Origin: GWB2-37-7 sp942492835
Lineage (GTDB): Bacteria > Bacillota > Clostridia > Lutisporales > Lutisporaceae
Direction of reading: 5' to 3'
DNA length: 64,000 nucleotides
Assembly: GCA_942492835.1 (NCBI GenBank)
Contig: OW818645.1
Coordinates: 2,480,001-2,544,000, forward strand
The first letter of the stretch is position 1, and every line of letters begins with the position of its first letter. A program made the position numbers and the translations under genes. Shown one piece after another: positions 16,809 through 26,068 of the stretch. The notes beneath the pieces are model-generated. The model ran no database searches and was not told where the DNA came from. It saw nothing but the letters and a program-made list of their open reading frames with translations.

Positions 16809-17245
16809 TCCATGCCGATAATATCAACTTTTCTACAGCCCCTACAGGAGAGGAGAAGCTGTACCAATTCCTCAGGGGTTATTTCCATTGATTTCATATC
16901 TACTGTAACAGTCAAAGTCGCTGCATCCATTATAGGCATTGTCTGGTTTATGGTAAGTATATTTGCCTTAACAGAAGCAAGAGTATTTATTATGTCTGAC
17001 AGTATTCCGGGAGCATGACTTAATATCATAAAAATGATAAGCATTTTTCCCTTTTCACTGGACATGAAGTCATGCACACTATCCTTGTATTTATAGAAAG
17101 CACTTCGACTTAAACCTACCATTTTGCATGCTGCTTGAATTGTAATGGCTTCGCCATTTCTAAGTAAGTCTTTGGCTGCAATAACCTTATCATAAGCAGG
17201 GGGAAGGATTTTGGAATCTATTATAAACATTTTTTGTTGCTGCAT
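16805..17245 (-). CDS. ACT domain protein, UPF0735 / PheB-like
   Basis: A 146-residue protein with an N-terminal helix-turn-helix-like segment (about 30-60, ITIQAACKMVGLSRSAFYKYKD) and a C-terminal ACT domain (about 68-146, starting KMLIIFMILSHAPGILSDI). This matches the UPF0735 family, often annotated PheB. ACT domains bind amino acids, so an amino-acid-responsive regulator is plausible, but no target can be named. It stands alone, convergent with the MCP gene and divergent from tex. The start ATG at 17245 is preceded on its strand by TTAGGAG. Confidence 0.9.
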   Translation of the reverse strand: MQQQKMFIIDSKILPPAYDKVIAAKDLLRNGEAITIQAACKMVGLSRSAFYKYKDSVHDFMSSEKGKMLIIFMILSHAPGILSDIINTLASVKANILTINQTMPIMDAATLTVTVDMKSMEITPEELVQLLLSCRGCRKVDIIGME

Positions 17246-17498
17246 GATTATTCTCCTAACTGTTTTTTAATTGGAATTTACTGATATACTATCATAGGAG
17301 GAGAAATTTAGCAAATTGATAATAATATCGTTATTAAACATATAGAAATGGAAGATAAAAAGAGGTAATATAATAATTAAGCGAAATTAATGAAATTATT
17401 CGGTAAATCTAGCTTTATGTATATATTGTTATTTGGTATATGAAGAAGCCTGAACGATAAATATAAAGAAGGTTTACTGTTTAACTAGGAGGGCTTAC

Positions 17499-19649
17499 AT
17501 GAACATTATAGAAAAGTTGGCCAAGGAGCTAGATGTAAAACCTTGGCAGGTAGAGAATACAGTAAAGCTTGTAGACGATGGTAATACCATACCATTTATT
17601 GCAAGATATAGAAAGGAACTCACAGGTGAGCTTTCTGATACAATACTTCGTAACCTTCATGAGAGACTGCTTTATTTAAGAGGTTTGGAAGAGCGCAAGC
17701 AAGAGGTAATAAGACTAATAGATGAGCAGGGTAAGCTTACAGAAGAACTTAAGGCAGCAATTTTGAAAGCAGAGGTACTATCAGAGGTTGAAGATTTATA
17801 TAGACCTTACAAGCAGAAGAAGCGTACCAGAGCAACTATAGCAAAAGAAAAAGGCTTGGAGCCTTTGGCAGATATAATCTGGAAGCAGGAGAAAACACAA
17901 ACGACCTTAGAGGAAATAGCTGCAGTTTATATAAATGAAGAGCTAGGTGTAAACACAGCTAATGATGCTATACAAGGTGCAAAAGATATAATTGCAGAAA
18001 CCATATCTGACAGTGCAGATTTTAGAAAGGACATTAGAAACGTAACCTATAAAAATAGTCTAATAGTAAGCAAGGGTACCACAGAGGAAAAGTCAGAGTA
18101 CCAAATGTACTATGATTTTAATGAGCCAGTGTTTAAGATAGCACCGCATAGAATATTGGCTTTAAACAGAGGAGAAAAGGAAAAGTTTTTATCAGTAAAG
18201 GTAGATGCTCCCATAGAGAATATTCTTAGCTATTTGAACACCCATGTTATAATCACTGATTCACCTTACATAAAGCTGTTAGAGGATACAGTCAAGGACT
18301 CCTATACCAGGTTAATTGCTCCTTCCATAGAGAGAGAAATTAGAAACGAACTGACAGGAAAAGCAGAGGAACAGGCGATTTTGGTGTTTGCTTCTAACTT
18401 AAGAAGTCTACTTCTTCAGCCTCCTATAAAGGGTAAGACTGTCATGGGCTATGACCCTGCATATAGAACAGGCTGTAAAATAGCTGTAGTGGATGAAACA
18501 GGAAAGCTGCTTGATATAACGACTGTTTATCTTACTCCTCCAGAAAATCAAATAGAAAAAGGCAAAAAGGAGTTAAAGACTCTTATAAATAAGCATAATG
18601 TATCTGTAATATCTCTTGGCAATGGTACTGCCTCTAGAGAATCGGAATTGATATGTGCTGAGATTATTAAAGAATTGGATAGAGAGCTGCATTATGTAGT
18701 TGTTAGTGAAGCGGGAGCCTCTGTTTACTCTGCTTCAGAGCTTGCAGCAAAGGAATACCCCGATATAAATGTATCAATAAGAGGGGCTATATCAATCGCA
18801 AGAAGACTACAGGATCCATTGGCAGAGCTGGTAAAGATTGATCCAAAGTCAATAGGTGTAGGTCAGTACCAGCATGACGTCTCACAGAAGAAACTTTCAG
18901 AAGCCTTAAAGGGTGTTGTTGAGGACTGTGTAAACAGTGTCGGGGTAGATTTAAACACAGCTTCTGCATCATTATTGTCTTATATATCAGGAGTTAACGC
19001 CAGTATAGCTAAGAATATTGTAGAATACCGTGAGGAAAATGGAGCTTTCAAAAACAGAAAAGAAATAAAAAAAGTTAAGAAGTTGGGAGAAAAAGCCTTT
19101 GAACAGTGTGCAGGCTTTTTAAGAATAAAAGAAAGTAAAAATATATTGGATAACACAGGTGTACATCCTGAGTCCTATGAAGCAGCAGAAAAGTTAATCG
19201 AAAAAGCAGGAGGAAGCCTCAAAAAGATTAGCCAGAAGGAGCTTCAATCAACAGCTGCCCAGCTTGATAAGGCAGATATAGCGAATATGGCACAGGAGCT
19301 TCTGATAGGTGTTCCGACTTTGAAAGATATTATAAGTGAACTTCAAAAGCCTGGCCGTGATCCTAGAGATGAGATGCCAAAGCCAATATTTATGACTGAT
19401 GTAATGGAGCTTAAGGATCTTAAAGAGGATATGATTCTTACAGGCACAGTAAGAAACGTAATCGACTTTGGTGCTTTTGTGGATATTGGGGTGCATCAGG
19501 ACGGCTTGGTACACATATCAGAGATGGCAGATAAGTTTGTAAAGAACCCCATGGAAGTAGTTAAGGTAGGGGACATTGTAAAGGTTAAGGTAATTGGTAT
19601 AGACTTGGATAGAAACAGGATAAGTCTAAGTATGAAAGGTTTGAACTAA
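17499..19649 (+). CDS. tex: Tex family RNA-binding transcription accessory protein
   Basis: A 716-residue Tex protein. Order: N-terminal Tex helical region (KELDVKPWQVENTVKLVDDG, then TIPFIARYRKE), YqgF/RNase H-like domain (about 320-450, around MGYDPAYRTGCKIAVVDETG), helix-hairpin-helix pairs (about 495-560, VGVDLNTAS, GAFKNRKEIKKVKKLG) and a C-terminal S1 RNA-binding domain (about 643-716, GTVRNVIDFGAFVDIGV). Tex binds nucleic acids and affects transcription and stress tolerance. An AGGAGGG site precedes the ATG. Confidence 0.96.
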   Translation: MNIIEKLAKELDVKPWQVENTVKLVDDGNTIPFIARYRKELTGELSDTILRNLHERLLYLRGLEERKQEVIRLIDEQGKLTEELKAAILKAEVLSEVEDLYRPYKQKKRTRATIAKEKGLEPLADIIWKQEKTQTTLEEIAAVYINEELGVNTANDAIQGAKDIIAETISDSADFRKDIRNVTYKNSLIVSKGTTEEKSEYQMYYDFNEPVFKIAPHRILALNRGEKEKFLSVKVDAPIENILSYLNTHVIITDSPYIKLLEDTVKDSYTRLIAPSIEREIRNELTGKAEEQAILVFASNLRSLLLQPPIKGKTVMGYDPAYRTGCKIAVVDETGKLLDITTVYLTPPENQIEKGKKELKTLINKHNVSVISLGNGTASRESELICAEIIKELDRELHYVVVSEAGASVYSASELAAKEYPDINVSIRGAISIARRLQDPLAELVKIDPKSIGVGQYQHDVSQKKLSEALKGVVEDCVNSVGVDLNTASASLLSYISGVNASIAKNIVEYREENGAFKNRKEIKKVKKLGEKAFEQCAGFLRIKESKNILDNTGVHPESYEAAEKLIEKAGGSLKKISQKELQSTAAQLDKADIANMAQELLIGVPTLKDIISELQKPGRDPRDEMPKPIFMTDVMELKDLKEDMILTGTVRNVIDFGAFVDIGVHQDGLVHISEMADKFVKNPMEVVKVGDIVKVKVIGIDLDRNRISLSMKGLN

Positions 19650-19679
19650 AACAATATTTAAAAGAGAGGGGTTAAAAAA

Positions 19680-20840
19680 ATGATACATATTAAAAACGGT
19701 AAACTATTTACTATGGCTGGAGAACCAATAGAAAGGGGCAGTATATTAATCGAGAATGGCAAGATTGTTGCCATAGGTGAGAAGGTAGAAGTTCCCAATG
19801 ATGCAGAGGTTATTGACGCACAGGGCAAACTGGTATTCCCTGGATTTATAGATGCCCACTGTCACCTAGGAATGTGGGAGGATGCTATAGGCTTTGAGGG
19901 AGCTGATGGAAATGAAGCAGTTGATCCTGTTACACCACACCTACGTGCTATAGATTCTATATATCCTATGGACAGAACCTTTGAGGAAGCAAGAGAAGGC
20001 GGCGTTACTACAGTGTGTACAGGACCTGGAAGTGCTAATGTAATAGGAGGTATTTTCTCTATTATTAAGACTTATGGTCATAGGATAGATGATATGATTG
20101 TTAAAGAGACTGCAGCACTAAAGATTGCTTTTGGAGAAAATCCTAAGAGAGTTTATTCTGGCCAAAAGAAATCACCTTCTACCAGAATGGCTACAGCAGC
20201 AATACTTAGAGAGCAGTTATATAAGGCTAAAGCCTATAAAGAAAAGCTTGAAATGTCCAAAGAAAACCCTGATAAAAAGCCTGAATTTGATATTAGACTT
20301 GAGCCCTTAGTAAAGGTGCTAAACAAAGAAATACCACTGAAAGCTCATGCCCATAGAACAGACGATATATTTACTGCCTTAAGAATTGCGAAGGAGTTTG
20401 ATGTAGATATAACTCTAGACCATTGTACAGAGGGTCATCTAATAGTAGAAGACCTTGTTAAGGAAAATAAGTATATAATAAGCGGACCTCAGCTTACAGA
20501 AAGGACAAAACATGAGCTGAAAAACAAGACCTTCAAGTCACCAGGAATAATGTCAGGGGCTGGGCTAAAGGTTGCTATAACAACAGATCATCCTGTAATA
20601 CCAATACAATATCTGCCAATGTGTGCAGGCTTAGCTGTAAGAGATGGTATGGATAAACAAGAAGCATTAAAAGCTATAACTATAAACGCTGCTGAAGTAC
20701 TTGGAATAAAAGATAGAGTAGGCAGCTTGGAGGTTGGCAAGGATGCCGATATCGTAATTTTTGATGGACATCCATTTGATACAGCGTCAAAGTCAGAGTT
20801 TGTTTTGATTAATGGAGAAATTGTTTTTAGAAGAAATTAA
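19680..20840 (+). CDS. Amidohydrolase, imidazolonepropionase-like
   Basis: A 386-residue metal-dependent hydrolase of the COG1228 type. The N-terminal small beta-sandwich (1-60) is followed by the HxH metal motif in GFIDAHCHLGMW; further ligands are KAHAHRTDD, LDHCTEGH and the Asp-containing TTDHPV. The C-terminal end returns to the beta-sandwich (KDADIVIFDGHPFD), typical of the family. Substrate cannot be assigned; cyclic amides or imides are usual. It lies 30 bp after tex with GAGAGGGG before the ATG and could be cotranscribed with it. Confidence 0.9.
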   Translation: MIHIKNGKLFTMAGEPIERGSILIENGKIVAIGEKVEVPNDAEVIDAQGKLVFPGFIDAHCHLGMWEDAIGFEGADGNEAVDPVTPHLRAIDSIYPMDRTFEEAREGGVTTVCTGPGSANVIGGIFSIIKTYGHRIDDMIVKETAALKIAFGENPKRVYSGQKKSPSTRMATAAILREQLYKAKAYKEKLEMSKENPDKKPEFDIRLEPLVKVLNKEIPLKAHAHRTDDIFTALRIAKEFDVDITLDHCTEGHLIVEDLVKENKYIISGPQLTERTKHELKNKTFKSPGIMSGAGLKVAITTDHPVIPIQYLPMCAGLAVRDGMDKQEALKAITINAAEVLGIKDRVGSLEVGKDADIVIFDGHPFDTASKSEFVLINGEIVFRRN

Positions 20841-20901
20841 AATATTATATACATATGTATAAATCAGAGTTATAATATATTTGAAAAGTTAGTAAGATTA
20901 A

Positions 20902-21016
20902 TATCTTCAGGGAGGGGTGCAATTCCCTACCGGCGGTATAGCCCGCAAGCAGTGCAGAGCATTGCAGATTCGGTTAAACTCCGAAGCCGACAGTAAAGTC
21001 TGGATGGAAGAAGATA
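20902..21016 (+). ncRNA. FMN riboswitch (RFN element)
   Basis: The conserved RFN sequence is clear: basal stem tatcttc (20902-20908) with gaagata (21010-21016), then the GGGTGCAATTCCCTACCGGCGG block, the GCCCGC-AGC block, TTCGGTTAAACTCCGAAGCCGAC and AGTCTGGATGGAAGA. It binds flavin mononucleotide. It precedes a terminator hairpin and ribU, so high FMN should stop transcription of the riboflavin importer. Confidence 0.97.
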
Positions 21017-21041
21017 AGATAGTTATAATATAATGACTATT

Positions 21042-21076
21042 AAAGTCCCTGGAGTATTACTTCAGGGACTTTTTAT
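21042..21076 (+). terminator. Riboswitch-controlled terminator
   Basis: aagtccctg (21043-21051) pairs with cagggactt (21063-21071) followed by TTTTTAT; it lies between the FMN aptamer and the ribU start, the usual expression platform. Confidence 0.9.
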
Positions 21077-21108
21077 CGTGTTAAAAATGTATTTTAGGAG
21101 GGTAAATT

Positions 21109-21660
21109 ATGAGAAATTCAAAACTACAATTAATGGTAAAGATAGGGATGTTGTCTGCATTGGCATTTATAATTATGTTTTTCGAATTCCCTTTGCTTCC
21201 TACCGCACCACATTTAAAGATGGATCTTAGCGATATTCCTGCAATAGTGGGAGCTTTTGCTTTTGGTCCTTTAGCAGGAGTGATTATAGAGCTGATAAAG
21301 AATTTATTGCACTTTATCACAAGAACACAAACTGGTGGCATAGGAGAGATGGCAAATTTTGTAACTGGTGCAGCGTTTGTTATTGCTGCAGGTTTAATTT
21401 ACATGAGAAATAAGAACAAGACGAATGCAATTATAGGCTTAGCAGTTGGCACAGTGATTATGTCTGTGGTAATGTGCTTTGCAAATTATTACATCTTACT
21501 TCCATTATATATGCCAGCACTGTTTGAAGGGCCAAAATCTGTAGTAATAAATATAATTTTAACAACTGCACTACCCTTCAATATTTTAAAGGGAATAATT
21601 GTATCTGCAATAACTATAATAATATACAAGAGAATATCACCAATACTTCATAATAAATAA
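21109..21660 (+). CDS. ribU: Riboflavin ECF transporter substrate-binding subunit RibU
   Basis: A 183-residue S component with about six membrane segments. Landmarks: the N-terminal KIGMLSALAFIIMFFEFPL, the MDLSDIPAIVGAFAFGPLAG region and GEMANFVTGAAFV, all typical of RibU. It captures riboflavin and works with the shared ECF energising module, which is not in the window. The upstream FMN riboswitch supports the substrate assignment. AGGAGGG precedes the ATG. Confidence 0.95.
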   Translation: MRNSKLQLMVKIGMLSALAFIIMFFEFPLLPTAPHLKMDLSDIPAIVGAFAFGPLAGVIIELIKNLLHFITRTQTGGIGEMANFVTGAAFVIAAGLIYMRNKNKTNAIIGLAVGTVIMSVVMCFANYYILLPLYMPALFEGPKSVVINIILTTALPFNILKGIIVSAITIIIYKRISPILHNK

Positions 21661-21681
21661 TAGAAGAATTAAAAGTTAGAG

Positions 21682-21731
21682 CCTCATAAATTAGTAGTGT
21701 AGAATAATACTAATTTATGAGGTTTTTGTTT
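21682..21731 (+). terminator. Terminator after ribU
   Basis: Perfect 15-bp stem cctcataaattagta/tactaatttatgagg followed by TTTTTGTTTTG. Confidence 0.93.
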
Positions 21732-21828
21732 TGTAATATGTACAAAATATAGCAAAAAGGCTATAATATCATTAATTAATAAAACAACAAGAGAAGGCGA
21801 CAGCCTTCATTTTCTTGGAGGAGAACTA

Positions 21829-22305
21829 ATGCTAAAAGTAATTTCAAAAAGTGCAGAGCAAACCAATAAGCTGGGAGAAAGCTTAGGAAGACTGCTAAAG
21901 CAAGGTGACATCATATGTCTTACAGGAGACTTGGGAGCGGGTAAGACAGCATTTACAAAGGGCATTGGAGTAGGCTTAGAGGTAAAGGAATTAATAACAA
22001 GCCCTACATATACGATAATTAATGAATATGATGGAACAATTCCTCTTTATCACTTTGATGTATACAGGCTGGAAGGTGTTGAAGAAATGTATGAGTTAGG
22101 TTATGAGGAATATTTCTTTGGCGATGGAGCTGTGGTGGTAGAGTGGGCTGATATAGTAAAGGATATTATCCCAAATGAAAGACTTTGGATTACTATGCTG
22201 AGAGGAAAGCAGGAAGATACAAGAGATATTATAATTGAAGCTACAGGGGAAAGATATCAAACTATTGTTAAGGAGTTGGAGCAATATGTTAATACTGGCG
22301 ATTGA
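21829..22305 (+). CDS. tsaE: tRNA threonylcarbamoyladenosine biosynthesis ATPase TsaE
   Basis: A 158-residue P-loop ATPase needed for the t6A37 modification of ANN-decoding tRNAs, working with TsaB and TsaD. Walker A is GDLGAGKTAFTKGIG (about residues 37-51), followed by the typical ITSPTYTIINEY segment, YHFDVYRLEG and VVEWAD near residue 105. The length is normal. It overlaps the next gene, tsaB-rimI, by 20 bp, consistent with translational coupling. TTGGAGGAG precedes the ATG. Confidence 0.96.
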   Translation: MLKVISKSAEQTNKLGESLGRLLKQGDIICLTGDLGAGKTAFTKGIGVGLEVKELITSPTYTIINEYDGTIPLYHFDVYRLEGVEEMYELGYEEYFFGDGAVVVEWADIVKDIIPNERLWITMLRGKQEDTRDIIIEATGERYQTIVKELEQYVNTGD

Positions 22306-23416
22306 TACTTCAAGTGCTACAGCAACTACAGCTTTGACTCAGGATGGAAAGGTACTTGCTGAATATATACATAGTAGCAGCAAGACACACTCTCAGAGAC
22401 TTATGCTGATGGTAGATGAGCTTTTAAAGTCCTGTAACAAAAAACCAGAGGACATTGATTTATATGCTTGCGTATCAGGCCCTGGGTCTTTTACAGGTCT
22501 TAGAATAGGTGCTTCAGCTATTAAGGCTATGGCACAGGTATTTGATAAGCCTGTTGCAGGAGTACCAACTCTTGATGCATTAGCATATAACTTATATAAT
22601 TTTAATGGATTTATATGTCCTATGATAGATGCACAAAGGGGAGCGGTTTACAGTGCTCTTTATAAATGGGAAAATGGAAAGCTTGTGAAGCTTGAAGACT
22701 ATAGAGTAATAGATGCAAAAGAGCTGGTGCATATGCTTGAAGAGCTGGATAAAGATGTTGCGATACTTGGTGATGGTGTAGAGATTGCAATGGAGCACGT
22801 GAATAAGACTTTAAAGAAAGTAGTACCTGCTCCCTCGACACATATGCAGCCTAGGGCGTCTTCTGCTGCTGCTATTGCATTGGAAATGTTTGGAGATGGT
22901 AAGACTGAAAGCTGTTACAGCTTTAAACCTAGCTACATAAGGAAATCTCAAGCAGAGGTAGAGTATGAGAAAAAGCAGGAGGCATTAGTAAGACCAATGG
23001 AGCTTACTGATGTAGATGAGGTGTGGGATATAGAAAAGTTGAGCTTTAGCTCACCTTGGTCAAGAGAATCCTTTGAGCAGGAGATGAATGGCAACGATAA
23101 AGCGAGATATGTTGTAGCTGTACTTGGTGACACTGTAGTAGGCTATGGAGGTATGTGGTTTATTATAGATGAGGCTCATATAACTAATATTGCAGTACAC
23201 CCTGACTATAGGCAAAGAAAGCTTGGCGAAATGATTGTAGAAGAGATGCTTAGAACCGCCGAAGAAAGCGGTATCAGCAGCTTGACCCTTGAGGTTAGAG
23301 CATCAAATACGCCTGCAATTAGTCTATATAGCAAGCTTGGTTTTAAAGAATATGGCATTCGAAAGGGCTATTATACAGATACTTGCGAGGATGCACTAAT
23401 CATGTGGAAAAAATAG
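22286..23416 (+). CDS. tsaB-rimI: TsaB-RimI fusion: t6A synthesis protein plus ribosomal protein alanine N-acetyltransferase
   Basis: A 376-residue bifunctional-looking protein. The N-terminal part (about 1-225) is TsaB, with MLILAIDTSSATATTAL, the SGPGSFTGLRIGAS signature and PMIDAQRGAVYSALY; TsaB is the catalytically silent partner of TsaD. The C-terminal part (about 230-376) is a GNAT acetyltransferase of the RimI type, with PWSRESFEQEM, ITNIAVHPDYRQRKLGEMI (acetyl-CoA binding) and LEVRASNTPAISLYSKLGF. The start at 22286 fits TsaB and has AAGGAG upstream; the frame is open further upstream inside tsaE. tsaB and rimI are usually separate neighbours; here they are joined by a short linker (VEYEKKQEALVRPM). 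Confidence 0.93.
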   Translation: MLILAIDTSSATATTALTQDGKVLAEYIHSSSKTHSQRLMLMVDELLKSCNKKPEDIDLYACVSGPGSFTGLRIGASAIKAMAQVFDKPVAGVPTLDALAYNLYNFNGFICPMIDAQRGAVYSALYKWENGKLVKLEDYRVIDAKELVHMLEELDKDVAILGDGVEIAMEHVNKTLKKVVPAPSTHMQPRASSAAAIALEMFGDGKTESCYSFKPSYIRKSQAEVEYEKKQEALVRPMELTDVDEVWDIEKLSFSSPWSRESFEQEMNGNDKARYVVAVLGDTVVGYGGMWFIIDEAHITNIAVHPDYRQRKLGEMIVEEMLRTAEESGISSLTLEVRASNTPAISLYSKLGFKEYGIRKGYYTDTCEDALIMWKK

Positions 23417-23421
23417 AATTG

Positions 23422-23459
23422 GCTTTGCAGATTAGAAGTAAACTGCAAAGCTTTTTTTG
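23422..23459 (+). terminator. Terminator after tsaB-rimI
   Basis: gctttgcag/ctgcaaagc stem with a TTTTTTTG tail. Confidence 0.9.
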
Positions 23460-23554
23460 TATTCAGACAAATGATGTATAATGACGTATATAGAGTTAAA
23501 CAAACAAATTGAAATTATAATATATATATATAACAAATAAAAGGTGGCGATAAA

Positions 23555-24127
23555 TTGGATGCCAGTGATTTGGACCTAATAAATCAATGTCTTAAAGGAA
23601 ATACCGAAGCGTTTGAACCCTTGGTTGAGAGATACAGGAAGCTGGTATTTAATACCGCCTATAGAATGATGCATAATCGAGAAGAAGCAGAGGATATAAC
23701 ACAGGAGGCTTTTGTAAGAATATACAATTCATTGGCAAGGTATAATCCTGAGTATAAGTTTTCTACATGGTCGTTAAAAATAACGACAAATCTGTGCTTG
23801 GACAATCTGCGGAAAAGAAAAGGTGAGACATTACCAATAGATGAGCAATTTAGTATTTGTGATGAGGGACCTACTCCAGAGGAGCAGTATCTAAGAAAAG
23901 AAAATCAAAAGAGGGTAGTAGAAGCAATAAACAAGCTGCCTGAAAAGTACAAGGAATTCATTATACTTTTTCATCATAGAAACTTATCCTATCAGGAGAT
24001 AATGGATATTACGGGTGAATCTCTTACTATAGTAAAAAACAGATTGTACAGAGCGCGACAAATGCTTAAAGATTATCTGATTAATGCAGATAAGGAGAGT
24101 GAAAAAGTATGCAATGCAAGCAAATAA
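23555..24127 (+). CDS. ECF-type RNA polymerase sigma factor
   Basis: A 190-residue group-4 sigma factor. Region 2 (about 25-95) shows LVFNTAYRMMHNREEAEDITQE in conserved form and FSTWSLKITTNLCLDNLRK; region 4 (about 130-180) shows LPEKYKEFIILFHHRNLSYQEI and TIVKNRLYRARQML. It starts at TTG 23555 with AAGGTGG upstream; an ATG at 23560 is out of frame. It overlaps the following anti-sigma gene by 19 bp, the standard arrangement of a SigW-like pair. The regulon is unknown but probably includes the downstream membrane protein. Confidence 0.95.
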   Translation: MDASDLDLINQCLKGNTEAFEPLVERYRKLVFNTAYRMMHNREEAEDITQEAFVRIYNSLARYNPEYKFSTWSLKITTNLCLDNLRKRKGETLPIDEQFSICDEGPTPEEQYLRKENQKRVVEAINKLPEKYKEFIILFHHRNLSYQEIMDITGESLTIVKNRLYRARQMLKDYLINADKESEKVCNASK

Positions 24128-24687
24128 ATAATCATATGATGAAATATTTCGATGGCAATATAAGTGAGTTGGAAATGGAGCAGTTGATGCGGCATCTTCA
24201 GAAATGTACAGTATGCGCAGATGAATTTGAAGTACTGCGAGAAGCATTATTTGAAATAGAAGATTTGCCTGATATTGATCCACCGGCTGAGTTGACAGTA
24301 AACATTATGAAGGAAATCTGTAGTCAAAAACAGCTGCAGATAAGTAAAACACAGCTAATATGCTGGTTTGTAGGCTTCATAGGTTTGGTATTGTTTACCT
24401 ACAACATCATAGCTTTTACTATATTTCCAATGATAGGCAGCAAGGTGACCTTCATATCCCTTGATAGCTTCCTCAAGGTTATATTTTGGGTAGGAAACTT
24501 AATAACAGATAGTATTGTAGCATTATCTGTTTCTGTAGGAGGGCTGTTGACACTTAGAAACATTATTTTAGAGGATTATACAATATTAATATTAATATGG
24601 CTAGTGGCATTTGCTTTAGTAGATTTGATGCTCTATAAACTTATGCATGAGAAAGATAAGAAAAACGATTTCGTAGATTTTAACTAA
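24109..24687 (+). CDS. Anti-sigma factor with zinc-finger (zf-HC2) domain
   Basis: A 192-residue protein with an N-terminal zinc-binding anti-sigma domain: the HLQKCTVCADEF stretch gives the H-x3-C-x2-C motif near residue 30. Two or three membrane segments follow (about 79-105, 120-145, 165-185), anchoring it in the membrane. It should hold the upstream ECF sigma factor until a signal arrives. It overlaps the sigma gene by 19 bp and precedes the bactofilin-like gene by 17 bp. Confidence 0.9.
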   Translation: MQCKQINNHMMKYFDGNISELEMEQLMRHLQKCTVCADEFEVLREALFEIEDLPDIDPPAELTVNIMKEICSQKQLQISKTQLICWFVGFIGLVLFTYNIIAFTIFPMIGSKVTFISLDSFLKVIFWVGNLITDSIVALSVSVGGLLTLRNIILEDYTILILIWLVAFALVDLMLYKLMHEKDKKNDFVDFN

Positions 24688-24704
24688 ATTTGGGAGGTTT
24701 TGAT

Positions 24705-25601
24705 ATGTCCATTAAGAAGCTTATATCGATTGTACTGATTATAATTACCTTGGTTATGGTCTCTGCCTTTAGCTTTGATAAAAACATTGGAGACCGTGTT
24801 TCAATATTTGATAATGTTATTATTTCAGAGGATGAATTTATTTCAGGTGATGCAATCACAGTATTTGGAAATATGTCAATTAAAGGTGATGTTAGAGGCG
24901 ATGTAGTAGCTGTATTTGGGAATGTTGATATATATGGTGAAATCGGCGGTGATGTAGTGGCTGTATTTGGTAGTATAGATATTGACAAAAATGCAGTTAT
25001 TAACGGGGATGTTGTCGAAGTACTGGGTAAAGTAGAAAAAGATAATGGAGCAATAATAAGAGGGGATATAGTAGATACCAAAGTACAAGCAATACCAAGA
25101 AGCTTTAATTTAGGGTCCATCACTGGCAACGATATTGGCATGGTCATAAGTATGATTATAACCTTTATGCTTTCATGTTTGGTGTTATTACTTGTACCTG
25201 ATAGGGTTGGCTACATGGTACAAAGCTATCAGCACAATATTGGAAGAAGTCTTGGAATAGGTGTATTGGTAATGCTGGGGATGATGCTTCTAATTCCAGT
25301 CATGATGATTACAATAATTGGGATATTACCGGCAATACTTCTTATATTTGCGTTTGCAATTGCTGTATTTGTTAGTATGACAGCATTATATATAGCATTA
25401 GGTAGAAAGATTGCTGCAGCAGTGGAAGGAAAAAATGCTTTATATATACATCTGTTTATTGGATTGGTGATAGTAAGTGCCTTACAAATTGTACCGATAC
25501 TAGGCTTCCTGGTTGGTATGATAGCTTTCTTCATAGCTGTGGGTATAGCCTTCGATACAAGGATAGGAAAACCATCTATGAGAAAAAATACACAAGTTTA
25601 A
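24705..25601 (+). CDS. Membrane protein with bactofilin-like repeats
   Basis: A 298-residue protein: an N-terminal hydrophobic signal/anchor (about 4-22), then a repetitive domain (about 25-130) built of motifs of the form GDxxxVFGNxxIxGxVxGDVVAVFG, as in polymer-forming bactofilin-like proteins, and then four or five membrane segments (about 145-285). It is the third gene of the ECF sigma / anti-sigma set, so it may be the regulon's envelope target. The ATG at 24705 has GGGAGG upstream. Function unknown, possibly an envelope scaffold. Confidence 0.8.
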   Translation: MSIKKLISIVLIIITLVMVSAFSFDKNIGDRVSIFDNVIISEDEFISGDAITVFGNMSIKGDVRGDVVAVFGNVDIYGEIGGDVVAVFGSIDIDKNAVINGDVVEVLGKVEKDNGAIIRGDIVDTKVQAIPRSFNLGSITGNDIGMVISMIITFMLSCLVLLLVPDRVGYMVQSYQHNIGRSLGIGVLVMLGMMLLIPVMMITIIGILPAILLIFAFAIAVFVSMTALYIALGRKIAAAVEGKNALYIHLFIGLVIVSALQIVPILGFLVGMIAFFIAVGIAFDTRIGKPSMRKNTQV

Positions 25602-25607
25602 ATAGAA

Positions 25608-25648
25608 AAGACAGCTTTGCATAAAAGGCAGAGCTGTCTTAAATTTAT
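25608..25648 (+). terminator. Terminator after the bactofilin-like gene
   Basis: aagacagctttgc (25608-25620) pairs with gcagagctgtctt (25628-25640), one mismatch; T-rich tail is modest (aaattta). Confidence 0.75.
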
Positions 25649-25815
25649 GATATATATTTAATATTTATAGCATGATTACATATAATAAACATAAGCGACC
25701 TATATGATTTACTTTAATTTTAAAATCTATTATGATATAATGAGTTTTGTTGCTTAAAAATAACACACAAATTAATTAGTAACAAGTGTAAATCCAACTA
25801 TATGGGAGGAAAATA

Positions 25816-26043
25816 ATGCTTCTTAGGGAATTTAAAATTGACAATAATACAATTATTCTAGATCAGGATGAAGATATATATATCGCACAGGTACTGGGAG
25901 CTAGTGGAGAAAAATTGTTTTATCATGAGTATAAAGAATATGAAAAAATAAAAGCATGTTTTGATGAAATAGTGCAGAGTATTCAACAAAATAATGCAGA
26001 TATAAAGAACATAATAAATATTCTACAAAACAGCATAGAATAA
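25816..26043 (+). CDS. Small hypothetical protein
   Basis: A 75-residue acidic protein (about 19 Asp/Glu), with a predicted strand-rich first half and a C-terminal amphipathic helix (IVQSIQQNNADIKNIINIL). No family recognised. GGGAGG lies 7-8 nt before the ATG and a terminator follows, so it is a separate monocistronic gene between the sigma operon and tsaD. Confidence 0.65.
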   Translation: MLLREFKIDNNTIILDQDEDIYIAQVLGASGEKLFYHEYKEYEKIKACFDEIVQSIQQNNADIKNIINILQNSIE

Positions 26044-26044
26044 A

Positions 26045-26068
26045 TAGCAGGAGTAATCCTGCTTTAAT
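26045..26068 (+). terminator. Short terminator after the 75-residue gene
   Basis: agcagga/tcctgct 7-bp stem with a GTAA loop and TTTAATATT tail starting just after the stop codon. Confidence 0.7.

Noticed and set aside
21033..21230. Open frame overlapping the FMN riboswitch terminator and ribU start
   Set aside because: It runs through the terminator hairpin and in another frame of ribU, without a ribosome binding site.
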